25,741 nucleotides of DNA, taken from positions 1 through 25,741 of the forward strand of contig CAZJYI010000150.1 of assembly GCA_964550025.1 (NCBI GenBank). The letters are read 5' to 3'. Source of the stretch: CAZJYI01 sp964550025. Its GTDB lineage: Bacteria; Verrucomicrobiota; Kiritimatiellia; UBA8416; CAYOBW01. Both the position numbers and the translations under genes were made by a program. Below are positions 8,148 through 15,497 of the stretch, one piece after another (positions within the stretch are counted from its first letter, which is position 1; every line of letters starts with the position of its first letter). The notes under the pieces were generated by a model, which worked only from the letters and a program-made list of their open reading frames with translations, was not told where the DNA came from and did not search any database.

Positions 8148-9005
8148 TCATCCGCGTCCTTCTGCGGTGCCGGTCCTCTCGGCTGCGGTCGTGCCGCGCT
8201 GCGGTTGCGTTGCGGCCAGATACTCATCGACCACGGACGAGACCTCTCCCGCTCGTTCAATCATTCCATCCGCCAGCGCCATACACCGGGTGCACAACGA
8301 ACGGATGGCGGACATGTTGTGGCTCACGAAAAGGATGGTCCGTCCCTGTCCGGCAACGTTCTGCATCTTGCCGAGGCACTTCTTCCGGAATTCCGCATCC
8401 CCAACGGCGAGCACTTCATCCACAAGCAGGATTTCCGGCTCCAGGTGTGCGGCTACCGCGAAGCAGAGCCTCACCACCATACCGGGCGAGTAGCGTTTCA
8501 CCGGGGTGTCGATGTACCGTTCACAGCCTGAGAAGGCGACGATCTCTTCAAACTTCCCTGCGACTTCAGCCCTGGCCATGCCAAGGATGGCGCCGCAGAG
8601 GTAGATGTTGTCGCGTCCCGTAAGCTCCGGATGGAAGCCGGTGCCGACGTCCAGCAGGGACCCGACACGTCCTCGCATCCTGGCCCTCCCCGCGGTGGGA
8701 GCCGTGATGCGGGAGAGAATCTTGAGCAAGGTCGACTTCCCGGCTCCATTCCCCCCGATGATGCCGAGGACTTCGCCGCGCCGAACTTCGAAGCTGATGT
8801 CGCGCAGGGCCCAGATATGATCAGAGTCCAACCGCGAATTGGGCGAAGTGTTGGTGTTCGTAGTGTCAACACGACGGAAGGGGTCTTCTTTGCCTCGCAG
8901 CCGAGACCACCAGCGGTTCAGGTCATGTGCCAGCGTACCGGTCCCGACCTGTCCCAGGGAATACCGCTTGGAGAGACTCTCGACTTGGATAGCGATATCC
9001 GTCAT
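8148..9005 (-). CDS. wzt: Polysaccharide ABC exporter ATPase without Wzt C-terminal domain (pair 2)
   Basis: A 285-residue ABC ATPase of the Wzt/TagH/KpsT type. Walker A is GGNGAGKST (residues 84-92), the signature is YSPGM (172-176), Walker B is ILLVDE (192-197) and the switch region reads LFVSHN. The nucleotide-binding domain closely resembles that of the ATPase at 2349-3644 (shared LLKILS, GSLL.VGTG..PEL and VLAVGDA.FR.KCLGKM). However, the protein ends about 30 residues after the domain, in a Thr/Arg/Gly-rich tail, so the carbohydrate-binding extension is absent. Export by this pair therefore probably does not depend on recognition of a terminal modification. The ATG follows the permease stop by 19 bases and GAAGG touches the start codon. 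Confidence 0.88.
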   Translation of the reverse strand: MTDIAIQVESLSKRYSLGQVGTGTLAHDLNRWWSRLRGKEDPFRRVDTTNTNTSPNSRLDSDHIWALRDISFEVRRGEVLGIIGGNGAGKSTLLKILSRITAPTAGRARMRGRVGSLLDVGTGFHPELTGRDNIYLCGAILGMARAEVAGKFEEIVAFSGCERYIDTPVKRYSPGMVVRLCFAVAAHLEPEILLVDEVLAVGDAEFRKKCLGKMQNVAGQGRTILFVSHNMSAIRSLCTRCMALADGMIERAGEVSSVVDEYLAATQPQRGTTAAERTGTAEGRG

Positions 9006-9024
9006 CCTTCGCCCAATTCGCGGT

Positions 9025-9885
9025 TCAAACCGTGTCCATGAACGTCCGCTCCACCTTCGTGAAGATCACGACGCCCGCGAACAGCACGGCGACAGCGAAG
9101 CCGGCGCTGTACAGCAGATGCGACGCGCTGAACGTCCCCTCCCCGAGGAACCCGCACCGGAAGGTTTCGACAATGGGGGTCATGGGGTTGGCCAGGATCA
9201 GGCAGCGATACTTGCCCTCTATGCAGGACAGGGGGTAGATGACCGGCGTGGCGTACATCAGCAACCGCACGCCGAATTGCAGCAGGAAGACCAGATCGCG
9301 GTACTTGGTGGTCATCGAGCTGAATATGATACCGAGCCCCAGACTCAAGCCGGCCGTGATGAGCACGAGAATCGGGAGGAGCCAAGCGACCGGCGTCAGG
9401 CGCACGTTCGCACCCGCGGCCGCGTAGTAGGCAAGAAAAGCCAAGAAGAAGGCGAACTGCAGTCCGAAACGGAACAGGCCGGAGAATACGAGTGATATCG
9501 GAACGACGAGGCGCGGGAAGTAGACCTTGCCGAACAGCGCGGCATTGCCGGTGAACGTCCGTGAGGTCTTCGTCAAACAACCGGCGAAGTACATCCAGAC
9601 GACGTTTCCTGCAAGATAGAAGGGGACCTTCGGCAATCCGTCCGTCGACAGTCTCGCGATACCGCCGAAAACGATCGTGAAGACGATCGTAGTCAGCAGT
9701 GGTTGGATGACGAACCAGGCTGGTCCCAGGATTGTCTGCTTGAACTGGGCGACAAAATCGCGCCGGACAAACAGGAGGACCAGGTCGCGGTAACGCCAGA
9801 GGTCCCGCAGGTGCAGATCGAACAGCCCCACATGCGGGGCGATGTCCAGGTCCCACCTCTCGTCGATGGCCGCGGAATTGCTCAT
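9025..9885 (-). CDS. wzm: Polysaccharide ABC exporter permease (Wzm, pair 2)
   Basis: A 286-residue ABC-2 permease with about six membrane segments. Family landmarks are LRDLWRYRDLVLLFVRRDFVA near the N-terminus, LFGKVYFPRLVVPIS in the middle, MTTKYRDLVFLLQFGVR before the fifth helix and a terminal TKVERTFMDTV. It pairs with the ATPase encoded 19 bases downstream. The N-terminal cytoplasmic segment is short and the ATG has only a weak CGGA upstream. It begins about 165 bases after the acetyltransferase stop, the first sizeable gap in this part of the operon, and an inverted repeat in that gap could form a partial terminator or a processing site. It is sequence-divergent from the other permease, so the two pairs are not a recent duplication. 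Confidence 0.88.
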   Translation of the reverse strand: MSNSAAIDERWDLDIAPHVGLFDLHLRDLWRYRDLVLLFVRRDFVAQFKQTILGPAWFVIQPLLTTIVFTIVFGGIARLSTDGLPKVPFYLAGNVVWMYFAGCLTKTSRTFTGNAALFGKVYFPRLVVPISLVFSGLFRFGLQFAFFLAFLAYYAAAGANVRLTPVAWLLPILVLITAGLSLGLGIIFSSMTTKYRDLVFLLQFGVRLLMYATPVIYPLSCIEGKYRCLILANPMTPIVETFRCGFLGEGTFSASHLLYSAGFAVAVLFAGVVIFTKVERTFMDTV

Positions 9886-9930
9886 TGTCCGATAGGTTAC
9901 TGATGGGCTGAAACGGCGTCAGACAGATCC

Positions 9931-9987
9931 AGAAGTCAGAAGTCAGAGGCCGGGCGGGAATCTTCTTCCCGATTTCCGACCTCTGAC
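9931..9987. repeat. Direct repeat and imperfect hairpin in the intergenic gap before wzm2
   Basis: The heptamer AGAAGTC occurs twice in direct succession (9931-9944). It runs into an inverted repeat: GTCAGAGG at 9942-9949 can pair with CCTCTGAC at 9980-9987, and CGGGAA at 9955-9960 can pair with TTCCCG at 9966-9971, leaving a five-base loop. There is no clear T-tract on either strand, so a classical terminator is doubtful. It lies in the gap between the acetyltransferase and permease genes and may attenuate transcription or protect mRNA ends. Confidence 0.5.
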
Positions 9988-10049
9988 CAACTATGCGCGC
10001 AGACGGCTGTGTCTGGCTCTTCTTGCTTCTTCTCCGCGTTGTCTTCAGA

Positions 10050-10709
10050 CTAGGACTCTGATGCCGGGTCGCGCACTACGCGGGCGGGGTTGCCGTAAGC
10101 GAGGTGCCCGGCCGGGAGATCGTCGACCACGTTCGAGCCGCAACCAACGACGCTGTCGGCACCGATGGTCACCTGGTCACGCACCGTGCTTCCGGCCCCC
10201 AGCCAGACGCGTTCTCCGAGAACACTGCCACCGCACAGACACGCGTTCGGAGACAGGTGAGAAGCCTGCCCGATCTGCGTGTCATGGCACACAACGGCCC
10301 CGCAATTCACAATGGTGAAATCTCCAACCGACGCGTTCGGTTCTATCACGGCACTCGCTCCCACGAAGACCCCAACGCCCAGCTCGGCCGTCGGGCTCAC
10401 GTTGGCCCGCGGGTGAACGACCGTAACCGGGCGCAACCCTTCGGACATGAGTTGTCTGCCAATCTCCCAGCGCCCCCGGCAGTCGCCAAAACCAAGCGCT
10501 ACACGCTCGATACCGCGTGAACGCAGAACCGAGACGATTGCCAACGCGTCGTCCCCGCCCACAACCACACCACTGTCGAAGGTCTCGCCGTCCCTGTCCG
10601 CGCTGACGTTGTCCACAAACACGCTGACGATTTCGGCCCGAAGCCTCAGCGCCTCGGCCACCACACGCGCGTGGATGGAAGCACCCCAGATGGCGATGTC
10701 ACGTTTCAT
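10050..10709 (-). CDS. PglD/NeuD/PerB-type nucleotide-sugar acetyltransferase
   Basis: A 219-residue protein. Its N-terminal alpha/beta domain starts MKRDIAIWGASIHARVVAEA, and it continues into left-handed beta-helix hexapeptide repeats (NVSPTAELGVGVFVGASAV and so on, from about residue 103). H142 in VVCHDTQIG and H151 in ASHLSPNA are nine residues apart, the spacing of the catalytic and substrate/CoA-interacting histidines in PglD. The C-terminus has the typical AYGNPARVVR signature. The family acetylates 4-amino or other amino groups on UDP-, GDP- or dTDP-linked sugars, or O-acetylates sialic acids. Its probable substrate is one of the 4-amino sugars that the DegT enzymes of this locus would make. 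The ATG follows the apparent Wzc stop by 12 bases, or lies about 100 bases after the likely original Wzc stop if the frameshift is real. Confidence 0.85.
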   Translation of the reverse strand: MKRDIAIWGASIHARVVAEALRLRAEIVSVFVDNVSADRDGETFDSGVVVGGDDALAIVSVLRSRGIERVALGFGDCRGRWEIGRQLMSEGLRPVTVVHPRANVSPTAELGVGVFVGASAVIEPNASVGDFTIVNCGAVVCHDTQIGQASHLSPNACLCGGSVLGERVWLGAGSTVRDQVTIGADSVVGCGSNVVDDLPAGHLAYGNPARVVRDPASES

Positions 10710-10721
10710 TGCCAGCGATGG

Positions 10722-13100
10722 TCAAGCGCGGATTTGGCAAATGGGCGCGGATACGTGCTCGGCAATTGAGTATTCACCATCCCCGCGAATCGGCGTCATC
10801 CTCGGTTCAGTCAGCTTTCTCGCGCTGCTGCTGGTATTCCGCGCTGTGCCGGTACACCCCGTACCGCGGTAGTGGTAGTAGGATCCGCGGTAGTCGTAGT
10901 CGCCGAACCACCCACTACGGCGGAAGTCGACGTCGTTGACGACGCAACCGAGAACCCGGGCGCCTATCTCCGTGAACTGCCGTACGGCGTGACGAGAGGC
11001 GCGACGCCGGCTCTTTTCGGGGCGACAGACGAGGACGATGCCGCCCACGTAGTCGGCGAGAACGGCGGCGTCGCTGACGGCGCCGTAGGGAGGCGAATCG
11101 ATGATGATGCGCTCGTATCTCGACTTGGCCCAGTCGAAGAAATCGCCGACCACCTCGCCCCCCAGGATCTCCGCGGGGCTGATATCCTCCGAGGGATGGC
11201 TGGTGATGATCTCCAGGTTATCGCAGTCGGTGGTGAGAGGCAAGCGGTCGAAGAGCGAACGGTCTCTTGAGTCGAGCGCGTGCAGGAGACTCTGGTCCTC
11301 TCCCGGATCCGCGAATATTCCGCGCAAACGTGGACGACGCATGTCGAAATCCACGAGCAGTGTGCGGCGACCGGCCTTGGCGCTCGCGATGGCAAGATTG
11401 CACGAGGTGATCGTCTTGCCTTCCTCGGGGGCGGCGCTGGCGATCAGTGTGCAGCGCGTCGTGTCGCGAATCTGCATTGTACTCAACATCGTACGAATCC
11501 CCGCGAAAGCTTCAGAGAGCTGGCTGAACTTGTGGTTCAGCGTGCCCAGCGCAAGGTCCTTGCGCTTGGCACTGAGAACGTGCGGAACGATCCCCAGTAC
11601 CTTGATGCCGATGTAGTTCTCAATGTCCTCGAAACCGGTGACACGGTCCTCCAGGTTGTCGGTGACCATGGCGAGGACGCAACCCACCACCAATCCCAAC
11701 AGCAGCCCGAGTATCCAGGCCCGCGGACGATTGGGGTAAACCGGTCTGCCGGGAACGGAACTGCGTTCGAGAACCTTGACCACGGCCGTGTTCTCGTCCG
11801 CTGAGAGTCGGGCCTCTTCGATCCGCTTGAGAATGCCTCTGTACGTGATGTCGGCCGCGTCACGTTCGCGTTCCATGGCGGTGAGCTGGATCTTGCGGCT
11901 GACGATGGTGCGCTCGAGCTCGGTGAGTTTTTCCCGTCTACCCAGGATATTCCCGGCGAGGCGCTCTTGTTGCAGCTTGAGCAGGCTGACCTGGTTGCGT
12001 AGCGAGGCCTTGGCGGTTTCCAGCTCGTCGATCACTCGCTTCTGGTTGTTCTCGATCTTGAGGTCCAATGCCTTAATCTCGGGATGCTCTTCGGTATAGC
12101 GTTTCAACAGCGCACCGCGTTCCTGGGTGACGGTCAGCCAGCTATCCAACGCAGCGGAGATTTGCTCCTGGCGCGGGAGGTCCGGCGGCAATGTAGCCGC
12201 GGTCCGGGCCGTCATGTCCAGACCGTTCAGCGTGTTCAGCGATTCTTCGAGCATCACAATCTGGCTGTCGAGCGCGCTCTTCGAAGTGCTCAGGGCACGG
12301 ATGGACTCATCTTCCGATTTCATCTCCCCGTCGAGAACATCAATGTTGTTCTGGGTGCGGAAGTCGGCGAGCTCCTTCTCCTTCGATGCGAGCAACTCCC
12401 GTTGTACGACGGCTTGCTGTTGAAGCCAGGCGACCGCGTTGTCGGAGACCGCCGTGTTCTCCTCGACGACCGCCTCCTCCGCCGCCGCCGCGTACGCATT
12501 GGCAGCATCCGCCGCGAAACGGGGATCCGGCGAACTGAAAGAGACGGTTACAAGGAGCGTGTTCCCGTCTCGGCCGAACGAAACACCTTTGCGGAGCTTT
12601 CGTTCGAGCTGCACCGATGGCATCGGATCATCCGGTCGGATCTTGGCGAATTCCCGGGCGGCAATCTCGGCCATGCGGGAACCGCGAAACTTGGCCAGGC
12701 GCGTGGTGACGATCTCCTCGCGCGACGCAAAGCTACCTTCATCCAGGACGGCACCTTCGCGACTGAGAATACGCGGCTTTCGCACGCTCATCTCAATGAG
12801 GCTGTACGCACTGTAGATGGGGGTGATGCGAGAGAGGTAGAAGAAGGCGGCGCACAGGCCGAACAGGGTCGAAAGCAGGAGTGTCAGCCATTTCTTGCGT
12901 AGAATACGCAGGATGCGGGAAACGGTGATCTCGCCGAGGAAGCCACTTTCCTCGCCGTAGGTGCCTCCGTAAGCGGGTCCGTAGCTGCCGTATCCGTAAG
13001 CAGGCGCGCCATAGTAGGGCGCGGGCGATACGTGGCCCTGCTGAGGGGACGGGTCGTTCGAGGGTAGCGGTAGTTGCTGCTGCGTTTCTTCGCCCGGCAT
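10722..13100 (-). CDS. wzc: Wzc-type polysaccharide co-polymerase and bacterial tyrosine kinase, 3' end probably frameshifted
   Basis: A 792-residue inner-membrane protein controlling polymer length and export. In order: a Tyr/Gly/Pro-rich cytoplasmic N-terminus (about residues 25-50), TM1 (71-90), a large periplasmic region with coiled-coil stretches (about 225-430), TM2 (461-479), and a BY-kinase domain. The kinase has Walker A SAAPEEGKT (555-563), Walker A' LLVDFDMRRP (581-590) and Walker B IIIDSPP (665-671). A tyrosine cluster DYDYRGSYYHYR follows (734-745). After it the frame appears to slip: the annotated frame reads 47 atypical residues, while another frame gives RYGVYRHSAEYQQQREKAD and a stop at 10811-10813. 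The original protein was probably about 764 residues. The ATG has AGGA nine bases upstream. It sits between the ligase and acetyltransferase genes. Confidence 0.92.
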   Translation of the reverse strand: MPGEETQQQLPLPSNDPSPQQGHVSPAPYYGAPAYGYGSYGPAYGGTYGEESGFLGEITVSRILRILRKKWLTLLLSTLFGLCAAFFYLSRITPIYSAYSLIEMSVRKPRILSREGAVLDEGSFASREEIVTTRLAKFRGSRMAEIAAREFAKIRPDDPMPSVQLERKLRKGVSFGRDGNTLLVTVSFSSPDPRFAADAANAYAAAAEEAVVEENTAVSDNAVAWLQQQAVVQRELLASKEKELADFRTQNNIDVLDGEMKSEDESIRALSTSKSALDSQIVMLEESLNTLNGLDMTARTAATLPPDLPRQEQISAALDSWLTVTQERGALLKRYTEEHPEIKALDLKIENNQKRVIDELETAKASLRNQVSLLKLQQERLAGNILGRREKLTELERTIVSRKIQLTAMERERDAADITYRGILKRIEEARLSADENTAVVKVLERSSVPGRPVYPNRPRAWILGLLLGLVVGCVLAMVTDNLEDRVTGFEDIENYIGIKVLGIVPHVLSAKRKDLALGTLNHKFSQLSEAFAGIRTMLSTMQIRDTTRCTLIASAAPEEGKTITSCNLAIASAKAGRRTLLVDFDMRRPRLRGIFADPGEDQSLLHALDSRDRSLFDRLPLTTDCDNLEIITSHPSEDISPAEILGGEVVGDFFDWAKSRYERIIIDSPPYGAVSDAAVLADYVGGIVLVCRPEKSRRRASRHAVRQFTEIGARVLGCVVNDVDFRRSGWFGDYDYRGSYYHYRGTGCTGTARNTSSSARKLTEPRMTPIRGDGEYSIAEHVSAPICQIRA

Positions 13101-13138
13101 GGTGACTGTCCTGTTTTATGTGCAGGCGGCGTGTCGGA

Positions 13139-14677
13139 TCAGGCACCCTGGGGCGCCCGGTCGACATGCCGCTGCTGCTGGGGGTGGATTCCTTTTTCGG
13201 CAAAAGAGCGTAGTTCTGCTTCCATCGGTCGTGACTGCAAAAGGATGGGAAGGCAAGCCAGAATCGTCAGCCAGAGATAGAGGATCGCGGGGCTGCGGAA
13301 CGGGAGATCGATCAGGCTGTGAAGCACCGTCAACGCCGTTCCCATCAGCGGACACAGTATCCCCGGTTGCCTGATTTCGTGCCAGCCACAGGCTCCGATA
13401 CGTACCAGCAGGCAGATCACGACCAGGGCCATGAGGCCGCCGCCGACGATACCAAACTCGGCCAGGAACTGCAGCGGATCGTTGTGGACATTGGCTTTGC
13501 CCGCCTTGGCAAGGGACTGACTCTCAGGGTTGAGGTCGGACAGACTCTCCCAGAATGCGTCATCCACGTATGAAGGAAAGAGGTAGCGGTAGCCCCATCC
13601 GCCCACGCCGAACCATGGAGCATCCCGCCAGATATCGACGGCCGCCCTGGTCTGGTGCATGCGCTGACCGAGCTCCCGCTCCGGCGACGCGGACTCGAGT
13701 CGGGTAGTCTCTTCGTCGAACGCCCGCTGCCCAAACCCGGACACGACAAAGAAACCGAGGCAGAGAAGCGCCGCGCACCCTGCAATCAGGTTGATTCGCG
13801 CGCTCACCCCCAGGAGCTGCCACACCCAGCCGATCCCGTAGACCACGGCGAACAGAACAAGTCCCCATGACAAAGCAATGCCCGCACCGCTGAGAGAGAG
13901 ATTAGCCCCCGCCAGCAGGAGAATCGTGATGGACACCAGCATGACCAGGCGGCCTATCCGTCTCCGCCCCGAGCGCAATCGCAGAAACTCATCCGTTACC
14001 ATTCCCAGGGACGGGCCGAGACACAGAACAAAGAAGGCCCCCGCGTGATTGGCATAGCCGAACGATGCGAAAAAGTGCTGTTGCGCCGGAGATACCCAGA
14101 AAATCCGTTGCGAACCTGATGCATACACCGCAATGCCCAGTGCCGCCAGTACGGCTGCGCTCGCAAGAACCGCACGAAGCAGGCGGCGCGCAGCCCTGCG
14201 CGTCAGCATGCCGGAACGCAACGCAACGAGCAGGCACCACGCGGGGAAGAACCAGCGAAACATCTCGGCGGCTTCGTCGGCGGTAATCGCGGAAGGCCAT
14301 CCCGGGCGTGGTGGCGGCGCATGGGTCCAGCGGCTGCTTTCGATATCGAAAATGCGGATGCGGCCGGAATTCCACCATTGAAGAACGAGAAGAAGCAGAA
14401 AGGCCAAGCCGAAATAGACGACCGGATCTCGCAGGAGTGTCCCCGGCAGACCACGGCCAGCGGGCCTGGTGTCCGGGTATCTCCCCCGCAAGACGGGCAC
14501 GGCGAGGCAGATCAGAACGATGAGTCCGAGCCATGGCAGGGGCTTCTGAAAGGCAGGATGCGTGCCCCCCCGAGCCCACGCCGCATAGGTTAGCAGCAGC
14601 CAGACAGCCCCCCAGAGCCAACCGCGACCCGGGAAACTACGAGCAGCTTGCTGTTCTGAGTGCGGATTGCGAGTCAT
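13139..14677 (-). CDS. O-antigen ligase / Wzy-type polymerase family membrane protein
   Basis: A 512-residue polytopic membrane protein with roughly a dozen hydrophobic segments. It has the features of the WaaL/Wzy_C superfamily: FGYANHAGAFF (about residues 206-216), PWFGVGGWGYRYLFP (354-368) and the periplasmic-loop motif ANVHNDPLQFLAEFGIVG (395-412), in which H398 is the likely functional histidine. Members either join a finished glycan to a lipid acceptor or polymerise repeat units, and the sequence alone does not separate the two. Its place between the export/secreted-protein genes and the Wzc kinase suggests polymerisation or attachment of the product. The ATG has no clear ribosome binding site. 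The stop lies 38 bases before the Wzc start. Confidence 0.85.
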   Translation of the reverse strand: MTRNPHSEQQAARSFPGRGWLWGAVWLLLTYAAWARGGTHPAFQKPLPWLGLIVLICLAVPVLRGRYPDTRPAGRGLPGTLLRDPVVYFGLAFLLLLVLQWWNSGRIRIFDIESSRWTHAPPPRPGWPSAITADEAAEMFRWFFPAWCLLVALRSGMLTRRAARRLLRAVLASAAVLAALGIAVYASGSQRIFWVSPAQQHFFASFGYANHAGAFFVLCLGPSLGMVTDEFLRLRSGRRRIGRLVMLVSITILLLAGANLSLSGAGIALSWGLVLFAVVYGIGWVWQLLGVSARINLIAGCAALLCLGFFVVSGFGQRAFDEETTRLESASPERELGQRMHQTRAAVDIWRDAPWFGVGGWGYRYLFPSYVDDAFWESLSDLNPESQSLAKAGKANVHNDPLQFLAEFGIVGGGLMALVVICLLVRIGACGWHEIRQPGILCPLMGTALTVLHSLIDLPFRSPAILYLWLTILACLPILLQSRPMEAELRSFAEKGIHPQQQRHVDRAPQGA

Positions 14678-14842
14678 AGCGCACGGGGAGCGTTAGTGTA
14701 GTCCCCGCAATCCTCACCAGAGCCGGGCGTCTAAACCAAGGAGTCTGTAGCTTCCCGGAGGCATCCGCCTTCACGGCACTACGGCACTGAAAGAGCACCG
14801 GGGTTCTCTGCCGTTCAATGGCGGAAAACGTGTGCGGGAGAC
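14678..14842. other. Intergenic gap with one CGTAG-type element
   Basis: This 165-base gap between the small secreted protein gene and the ligase gene holds no convincing reading frame. On the minus strand, CGTAGTGCCG at 14783-14774 is followed by a GC-rich segment with imperfect self-complementarity (GGCGGATGCC). This resembles the units clustered at 18033-18257. No promoter or terminator could be assigned with confidence. Confidence 0.4.
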
Positions 14843-15433
14843 CTACTGCTGGCCGGGGTAGCGCACGCCCGGTGTGCGCAACGGACCGCCACCGCCACCC
14901 GGATTGATGGGGCCTCCAGGAACGATCTGTCGGATAAGCTGCATCAAAGCCGTTCCGAGCGTTCCGCCAGGATCGCGTGCGGCGTTTCGAGCCACGGTCG
15001 CCTCGGGAGAATCGGCGCCGAGCGCGGCCACCACGGCGTTGACGATGGAGTCGCTCTGCTTGCCGGACGCAACAGCCGCCGCGGCAACAACAACCGGCAG
15101 GGCAGTTGCACTGCAATCCTTGGCGACCAGCGCGATGACCTCGGGAGCGCTGGGTCCGCTCAACACGGTGGCCCTTGCGGAAAGAAGCGCTATGACTTGT
15201 TTTTTCTGGGCGTCAGTAAGCTCTGTGGAGGCCTCCGCCTTTGCGATGGCCTTCAATACCACATCCGCGATCTGTGCCGGGGTAGCGTCTTTTATCAGGG
15301 ATTCCAACTGCGTTGTGTCAGCCAGCAGTCCTTCGATCTGCGCATCCGTGGGCGGGGTGAAGTCCGCCATGGCCGCGACGGTGACTCCCAGGGCAACGGT
15401 CGCGGCGACGAGAATCAGTGGTATCCTCTTCAT
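14843..15433 (-). CDS. Small secreted alanine-rich protein of unknown function
   Basis: A 196-residue protein with a clear signal peptide (MKRIPLILVAATVALGVTVA, probable cleavage near AMA-DF). The body is helix-rich and high in Ala, Asp, Val and Leu (about residues 25-160), and the C-terminus is Gly/Pro-rich, ending GVRYPGQQ. I do not recognise a domain family. An almost perfect ribosome binding site, AAAGGAGG, lies eight bases before the ATG (15442-15449), so strong translation is expected. It sits between the outer-membrane barrel and the ligase genes, all on one strand, so it is probably exported to the periplasm or surface and linked to polymer secretion or attachment. The two cysteines are one in the signal or early region at most and one in KDCSATAL, so a disulphide is unlikely. 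Confidence 0.75.
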   Translation of the reverse strand: MKRIPLILVAATVALGVTVAAMADFTPPTDAQIEGLLADTTQLESLIKDATPAQIADVVLKAIAKAEASTELTDAQKKQVIALLSARATVLSGPSAPEVIALVAKDCSATALPVVVAAAAVASGKQSDSIVNAVVAALGADSPEATVARNAARDPGGTLGTALMQLIRQIVPGGPINPGGGGGPLRTPGVRYPGQQ

Positions 15434-15497
15434 GGGTCAAACCTCCTTTTTCAGCGTTCTTCGGTTCCAGATAAAGCTACCAACAGTCGGGAGCGGG

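Noticed and set aside
12084..12902. Plus-strand open frame opposite the Wzc gene
   Set aside because: It is the antisense shadow of the coiled-coil periplasmic region; no ribosome binding site or recognisable domain.
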